44,152 nt of DNA from Acidimicrobiales bacterium (lineage in GTDB: Bacteria > Actinomycetota > Acidimicrobiia > Acidimicrobiales > UBA8190), in contig JASHUM010000122.1 in the NCBI GenBank assembly GCA_030040015.1, forward strand, positions 1-44,152. The letters are read 5' to 3'. Under the pieces are notes generated by a model. The model had not been told where the DNA came from, searched no databases, and saw only the letters and a program-made list of their open reading frames with translations. How positions within the stretch are numbered: position 1 is the stretch's first letter; every line of letters begins with the position of its first letter. This document shows, one piece after another, positions 40,146-44,152 of the stretch. The translations under genes and the position numbers were made by a program.

Positions 40146-40994
40146 GTGGCCGACCCGGAGAAGAAGGAGAAGAAGGAGAAGAAGGAGAAGAGGGAGAAGA
40201 AGGAGCCAGTCCGCGGGCCCGAGGACGTCGAGGACGTCTGGGACCTCCATGCCCGATGGTGGCAACAGGGCTTCACCGAGGGCGCCGACTCGGAGTACGA
40301 GGAGCAGATCCTTCCCCTGGTGGAGGTGCAGCTCGCCGGGGCGACGGGGGTGCTCGAGGTGGGCTGTGGCGAGGGGCAACTGTCGCGACGGGCGGCCACG
40401 CTCGGAGTGGCCGTGGTCGGAATAGACCCGGCGCGGGCGCAGATCCACGAGGCGGTCGTGCGTGGCGGAGGGCCCGCCTACGTCCAGGGCCGAGGCGAGC
40501 AGCTGCCGTTCGGTGACTGCAGCTTCGATGCGGTGGTGGTGTGCCTCGTCCTGGAGCACGTCGACCCGTTCGAACCCGTCCTGTCCGAGATGGCGAGAGT
40601 GCTGGTTCCCGGCGGCCGCCTCCTGCTGTTCGTCGGGCACCCGCTCGTCCAAGCGCCGGGCAGCTGCTGGGTCGACGACGCCGACTTCGCTGACCAGTAC
40701 TGGCGGCTCGGTCCGTACCTCCCTGACCACCTGACGGTCGAAGAGGTGGCCCCCGGCGTGGCACTGCCCTTCTGGCACCGCCCGCTCGGCCGGTATGTCC
40801 ACGAGATGGGGCGCCTCGGCCTTCTCGTCGAGGACATGGTGGAGCCACCACCGCCATCCGACGTGCTCGAGGGGCTCTCGGGCTTCGCCAACGCCTCGTC
40901 AATTCCTCGTCTGCTGTGTCTTCGGGCCCGGCTGGCGCCGGAGACTCCCGAGCCGGAATTTCGCGAGGCGCGCGCGAGCATCCACGAAATGTGA
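40146..40994 (+). CDS. SAM-dependent methyltransferase with Lys/Glu-rich N-terminus
   Basis: A 282-residue class I methyltransferase: motif I GVLEVGCGEGQLSRRAA, the acidic end of strand 2 in VVGIDPARAQI, QLPFGDCSFDAVVVCLVLEHVDPF and EMARVLVPGGRLLLF. This is the UbiE/Methyltransf_11 pattern; the acceptor is unknown. Residues 5-20 are almost only Lys and Glu, coded by an uninterrupted 49-base purine tract (40157-40205). GTG 40146 begins the frame; since the charged tract may be a flexible extension, a start further in cannot be excluded, but no ATG or GTG is nearby. Confidence 0.85.
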   Translation: MADPEKKEKKEKKEKREKKEPVRGPEDVEDVWDLHARWWQQGFTEGADSEYEEQILPLVEVQLAGATGVLEVGCGEGQLSRRAATLGVAVVGIDPARAQIHEAVVRGGGPAYVQGRGEQLPFGDCSFDAVVVCLVLEHVDPFEPVLSEMARVLVPGGRLLLFVGHPLVQAPGSCWVDDADFADQYWRLGPYLPDHLTVEEVAPGVALPFWHRPLGRYVHEMGRLGLLVEDMVEPPPPSDVLEGLSGFANASSIPRLLCLRARLAPETPEPEFREARASIHEM

Positions 40995-41018
40995 CCATCG
41001 CGCCGTCAAACTGGATCG

Positions 41019-43286
41019 ATGGCGTCGGTTGCCCAGGGGCCGACGACCGAGCCCCGCTCGGGGTTCCGTCGCGACATCCAGGGGCTCCGTGCCGTCGCCA
41101 TCCTGGCCGTCGTCGGGTACCACGCCGCCGTCCCGGGGATGGGCGGGGGCTTCGTCGGGGTCGACGTCTTCTTCGTGATCTCCGGCTTCCTCATCACCGG
41201 GCTCATCCACGACGAGGTCGCCTCCCGAGGCTCGCTGTCGTTCGCACGCTTCTACGCCCGACGTGCCCGCCGCCTGCTTCCATCGGCCATCCTCGTCATC
41301 GCCGTCACCATGGCCGTCTCGGCCCTGGTGCTTCCCCCGCTGCAGGTGGCCGGCGTGCTCCGAGACGGCGTGGCGTCTGCTCTGTACGTGGCCAACTACC
41401 GCTTCGCCGCCGAGGCCACCAACTATCTCGGCGCCTCGAGCTCGGCCTCACCGTTCCTGCACTTCTGGTCGCTCGGGGTGGAGGAGCAGTTCTATCTGGT
41501 CTGGCCGGCGGTGCTCTGTCTCGCCGCGTTGGCGTGGCGGCGCCGGCGATCGGTCCGGTTGTCGGCGGCCATGGCACTGGCGGCGGTGGCGGTGGCGTCG
41601 TTCGGCGTCTCGCTGTGGTTGACCAAGGCTGACGAGCCATGGGCCTTCTTCTCGTTGCCCACCCGCGCCTGGGAGCTGGCCGTCGGCGGGCTCGTCGCCC
41701 TGGCCGTCCCCGAGCTGCGCCGGCTGACGCCCCGCATTTCGGTGACGCTCGGGTGGGCAGGGCTCGGCATGATCCTGTGGTCGGTCATGGGCTTCTCGTC
41801 GACCACGCCGTTCCCCGGCACCGCCGCCCTGGTGCCGGTGGGAGGAGCGGCCGCACTGATCGCCGCCGGCTGCCGCAGGCCGCGCCAGCCCCGCCACAGT
41901 CGTCGGCCCCGTGCTCAGACCAACGCGTCGGGCCTCCTCGGATTGGCCCCGTTCCAGGGGGCGGGCCGGGTCTCCTACACCTGGTACTTGTGGCATTGGC
42001 CGTTCCTGGTGCTCGCTCCCCTGGTGGTGGGCCACGCGCTGTCGCTCGACGGCCGGCTGGTCGCCGTCGGTGCCGGCCTCGTGGCCGCGGTGATCACCAC
42101 GTTGGTGGTGGAGGAACCGCTGCGGCGTGCCATCTGGCTGGGCCGGCCACGTGGCGGCTTGTCGCTGGTGGGGGTCTCCAGCGTCGCCGTCGTGGTCACG
42201 GTGCTCTTGGCGGGTGCTGCCTTCCCACGCGTCCTCGGCACCGGCCAGGTCGAGCGCACCGCATTGGAGACACCGGCGGCCAAGTTGTCCGGGACCTCCG
42301 CGCAACAGACGGCGAACGCCGTCACGGCCGAGGTCCAACAAGTGGTGGCGCAGTCGTCGAGCGAGGACGAGGTGCCGACCAACCTGGAACCCAGCCTGCG
42401 CGACGCCTACGACGACGAACCACCGCCCATGTACGACGGCTGTTTCGACAGTTTCACCTCGACATCGGTGAATCCGTGCGGGTACGGGGACCTCCCCTCC
42501 ACCCGGACGATCGTCCTGTTCGGGGACTCCCATGCCGCCATGTGGTTCCCGGCGTTGGACAACATCGCCGTCACCCAAGGGTTCCGTCTCGTGGTGGCGG
42601 CGAAGGCCACCTGCCCGCCCCTCGACATCACCGTGTTCAGCCCAGACCTCGACGAGTGGTACACGCAGTGCACGCAATGGCGCCAGGCCGAGGTCGACCG
42701 CATCTTGGCGATGCGGCCGGCCGTCGTCGTCCTCGGCTTCTCCCGTGAGTACGGGGTGGGGAACGACCACGTACTCGTGGACGGAGCCGCCTGGCTGGCC
42801 GGGCTGAGGCGGATGGTCTCCACGCTCGAGTCGAGCGGGGCTCGGGTCGTCGTGCTCGGCGACATCCCCTACGCGCCGGCTTCCGTGCCCGACTGTTTGT
42901 CGGTCCATCTCTATACCGCCACCGAGTGCACCATTCCCGAGACACCGCCGGCGGTGAACGCCAGCGGGATCGAAACCGAGGCTCGGACCGTGACCGGTGT
43001 CGGTGCCGCCTACATCGACACCAGGCCGTGGTTCTGCGCCGCCGGCACGTGCGACGCCATGGTCGAGGACATGCTCGTCTACCGCGACGACAACCACATC
43101 ACCGCTACCTACGCCAATTGGCTCACGCCGGTCTTGCAGGCCGACCTGGCCGTGGCGACCGCCGGTCTGATCGCTTCACCGGCGCCTGGCACGCAGGCCG
43201 GTACCGAGGGCGGCGCCGGCACGGGAACGGGCGCCGGCACGGGAACGGGCACGCAAGCGCTGCACGCATCGGCGTCCCCGGGTTGA
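41019..43286 (+). CDS. OafA/YrhL-type acyltransferase with C-terminal SGNH domain
   Basis: A 755-residue membrane enzyme that would O-acylate a cell-surface polysaccharide or peptidoglycan. The N-terminal acyltransferase-3 domain (about 16-400, ten or so helices) starts RRDIQGLRAVAILAVVGYHAA, with catalytic His35, and has FWSLGVEEQFYLVWP. The extracytoplasmic SGNH domain (about 470-720) has FGDSHAAMW (Ser504) and the Asp-His pair in DDNHIT (690-695). Acyl groups would cross from the acyltransferase part to the outside. The C-terminus ends in a Gly/Thr repeat coded by an 18-bp tandem duplication. ATG 41019 lies 24 bases behind the methyltransferase stop. Confidence 0.9.
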   Translation: MASVAQGPTTEPRSGFRRDIQGLRAVAILAVVGYHAAVPGMGGGFVGVDVFFVISGFLITGLIHDEVASRGSLSFARFYARRARRLLPSAILVIAVTMAVSALVLPPLQVAGVLRDGVASALYVANYRFAAEATNYLGASSSASPFLHFWSLGVEEQFYLVWPAVLCLAALAWRRRRSVRLSAAMALAAVAVASFGVSLWLTKADEPWAFFSLPTRAWELAVGGLVALAVPELRRLTPRISVTLGWAGLGMILWSVMGFSSTTPFPGTAALVPVGGAAALIAAGCRRPRQPRHSRRPRAQTNASGLLGLAPFQGAGRVSYTWYLWHWPFLVLAPLVVGHALSLDGRLVAVGAGLVAAVITTLVVEEPLRRAIWLGRPRGGLSLVGVSSVAVVVTVLLAGAAFPRVLGTGQVERTALETPAAKLSGTSAQQTANAVTAEVQQVVAQSSSEDEVPTNLEPSLRDAYDDEPPPMYDGCFDSFTSTSVNPCGYGDLPSTRTIVLFGDSHAAMWFPALDNIAVTQGFRLVVAAKATCPPLDITVFSPDLDEWYTQCTQWRQAEVDRILAMRPAVVVLGFSREYGVGNDHVLVDGAAWLAGLRRMVSTLESSGARVVVLGDIPYAPASVPDCLSVHLYTATECTIPETPPAVNASGIETEARTVTGVGAAYIDTRPWFCAAGTCDAMVEDMLVYRDDNHITATYANWLTPVLQADLAVATAGLIASPAPGTQAGTEGGAGTGTGAGTGTGTQALHASASPG
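43212..43247 (+). repeat. Two 18-bp tandem repeats in acyltransferase C-terminus
   Basis: GGCGCCGGCACGGGAACG is repeated exactly at 43212-43229 and 43230-43247 and adds six Gly/Thr/Ala residues per copy to the tail outside the SGNH domain. Confidence 0.9.
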
Positions 43287-43308
43287 TCGGGGCTGACGAG
43301 CCCGAGAC

Positions 43309-44121
43309 CTAGGGGAGCAGCAGCACGGCGAAGCGTCGAGCGGTCACGGCCAGCCCGATCGCTCCCATCATCGCCAAGTAGCCAGCGTGCCCCAGGAGCG
43401 ACCACGTCCAGGTCCCGGCATCGAGCCCACGCACCAGGGCCACGCCTTGGTACAAGGGGGTGAGCCGGACCACCGCCTCGAGCCAAGCCGGGTACACGGT
43501 GAGCGGATAGAAGGTGGCGGAGAACAGGAACAGCGGGATGATGGCCAGCGAGACCCGGTCGAAGTCCTGCCAGCTGCGCATGTACGACGTGGCTGCCATG
43601 CCCGCCGCCGAGAAGGCGAAGCCGATGAGCAGGGCGGCGGGGTAGCAAAGAACGACCCACGGGCTGAGCGTGTAGCCCAGACCGGCCATCACCACCAGAA
43701 AGGCACCGGAGTACAACCCGGCACGGATGAGCGTCCAGATCAGCTCGCCCAGGGCCACGTCGGCGACACCCAACGGCGTGGCGAGCACAGCGTCGTAGAC
43801 CTTTGTGATCTTGAGCTTGAAGTAGACGTTGAAAGTGGCGTCGAAGAGGGCGCCGTTCATGGCCGATGACGCCAGCAACCCCGGGGCCACGAACGCCGTG
43901 TAGGGCACGAGGCGTCCGGAGACGCTCAACCCTCCCACCAGGTGGCTCAGGCCCAACCCGATCGACAGCAGGTAGAAGAACGGCTCGAAGAAGCCGGTGA
44001 CCAGGAAGACCCAGCCGCGTCGGTAGACCAGCACGTTTCGCTCGACGAGGCGCATGGCGCGCCGGCTCCCGAGGCGACCGAGCAACGGGAAGGGCGTGAT
44101 GCGCAGGGCGATCCCGCTCAT
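43309..44121 (-). CDS. ABC-2 type transporter permease
   Basis: A 270-residue membrane protein with about six hydrophobic segments, opening RRAMRLVERNVLVYRRGWVFLVTGFFEPFFYLLSIGLGLSHLVGG and containing KLKITKVYDAVLATPLGVADVALGELIWTLIR, the ABC-2 family ATPase-contact region. It resembles NodJ-like permeases involved in export. ATG 44121 lies six bases behind the stop of an upstream gene on the same strand, probably the partner ATPase or a sister permease just outside the window. The acyltransferase gene is convergent, 22 bases away. Confidence 0.87.
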   Translation of the reverse strand: MSGIALRITPFPLLGRLGSRRAMRLVERNVLVYRRGWVFLVTGFFEPFFYLLSIGLGLSHLVGGLSVSGRLVPYTAFVAPGLLASSAMNGALFDATFNVYFKLKITKVYDAVLATPLGVADVALGELIWTLIRAGLYSGAFLVVMAGLGYTLSPWVVLCYPAALLIGFAFSAAGMAATSYMRSWQDFDRVSLAIIPLFLFSATFYPLTVYPAWLEAVVRLTPLYQGVALVRGLDAGTWTWSLLGHAGYLAMMGAIGLAVTARRFAVLLLP

Positions 44122-44127
44122 GGGCGC

Positions 44128-44152
44128 TCAGATCACCAGGCGCCGGTTGTAG
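44128..44152 (-). CDS. Last codons of an upstream gene (cut by window edge)
   Basis: Reading the minus strand into the TGA at 44130-44128 gives the terminal residues YNRRLVI. The distance of six bases to the permease start implies one operon. A partner ABC subunit is the likely identity, but seven residues cannot prove it. Confidence 0.4.

Overview
This is a very GC-rich, gene-dense stretch of bacterial chromosome. The pattern points to an actinobacterium, most likely of the Acidimicrobiia or a related uncultured group. Two luciferase-like proteins of the F420-dependent type, an SCO6745-family protein, a DUF664/DinB protein, a DUF2236 (MpaB-type) protein, many GTG starts, short intergenic spaces and probable leaderless starts all fit that lineage. 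The lineage is inferred from gene content only. No stretch over 300 bases lacks a gene; the longest gaps are 15522-15651 to 15694 and 39982-40145. I saw no IS element, prophage, CRISPR array, rRNA or replication origin.

Layout. (1) 1-3321: a phenylalanine/tyrosine catabolic operon on the minus strand, phenylalanine 4-hydroxylase then 4-hydroxyphenylpyruvate dioxygenase then fumarylacetoacetase (cut by the left edge). A divergent Lrp/AsnC regulator faces it, followed by a small SprT-like metalloprotein. (2) 3406-6262: two divergent luciferase-like oxidoreductases and an enoyl-CoA hydratase-like protein. (3) 6290-13081: an L,D-transpeptidase, the PII uridylyltransferase GlnD, an alkylglycerone-phosphate-synthase-like flavoprotein, a 71-residue membrane protein, a GT4 glycosyltransferase and tRNA-Cys. 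(4) 13137-18219: a COG4315-type lipoprotein, an SCO6745-family gene broken by one frameshift, an unknown protein, a threonine/serine dehydratase, an alpha/beta hydrolase and a DUF664 protein. (5) 18151-23237: a DrrAB-type ABC exporter under an adjacent divergent TetR regulator with two visible operator-like repeats, then a short-chain dehydrogenase and a flavin amine oxidase whose start overlaps its stop.

(6) 23224-33057 is the most unusual block. Seven minus-strand genes lie almost end to end: TetR regulator, membrane-anchored substrate-binding protein, a 1308-residue protein joining both permeases and both ATPases of a Liv-type (branched-chain amino acid family) transporter in one chain, a 514-residue membrane-anchored extracellular protein of unknown function whose start overlaps the transporter stop, two VOC/glyoxalase-fold proteins and a HAD hydrolase. 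Spacing suggests one transcription unit for import, and perhaps processing, of an unknown substrate. A DUF2236 protein and an ABC1/UbiB-type kinase are divergently transcribed from it across a shared TetR-like operator.

(7) 35572-44152: a catechol-O-methyltransferase-like enzyme, a lipoprotein L,D-transpeptidase, an unknown membrane protein, a 14-helix MFS exporter, a methyltransferase with a Lys/Glu-rich N-terminus, an OafA-type acyltransferase with an SGNH domain, an ABC-2 permease and the last codons of its upstream neighbour. A perfect 16-bp palindrome sits midway between the divergent MFS and methyltransferase genes.

A recurring feature is short direct repeats (15-32 bp units) placed at gene starts or ends, which lengthen protein termini or duplicate start signals.
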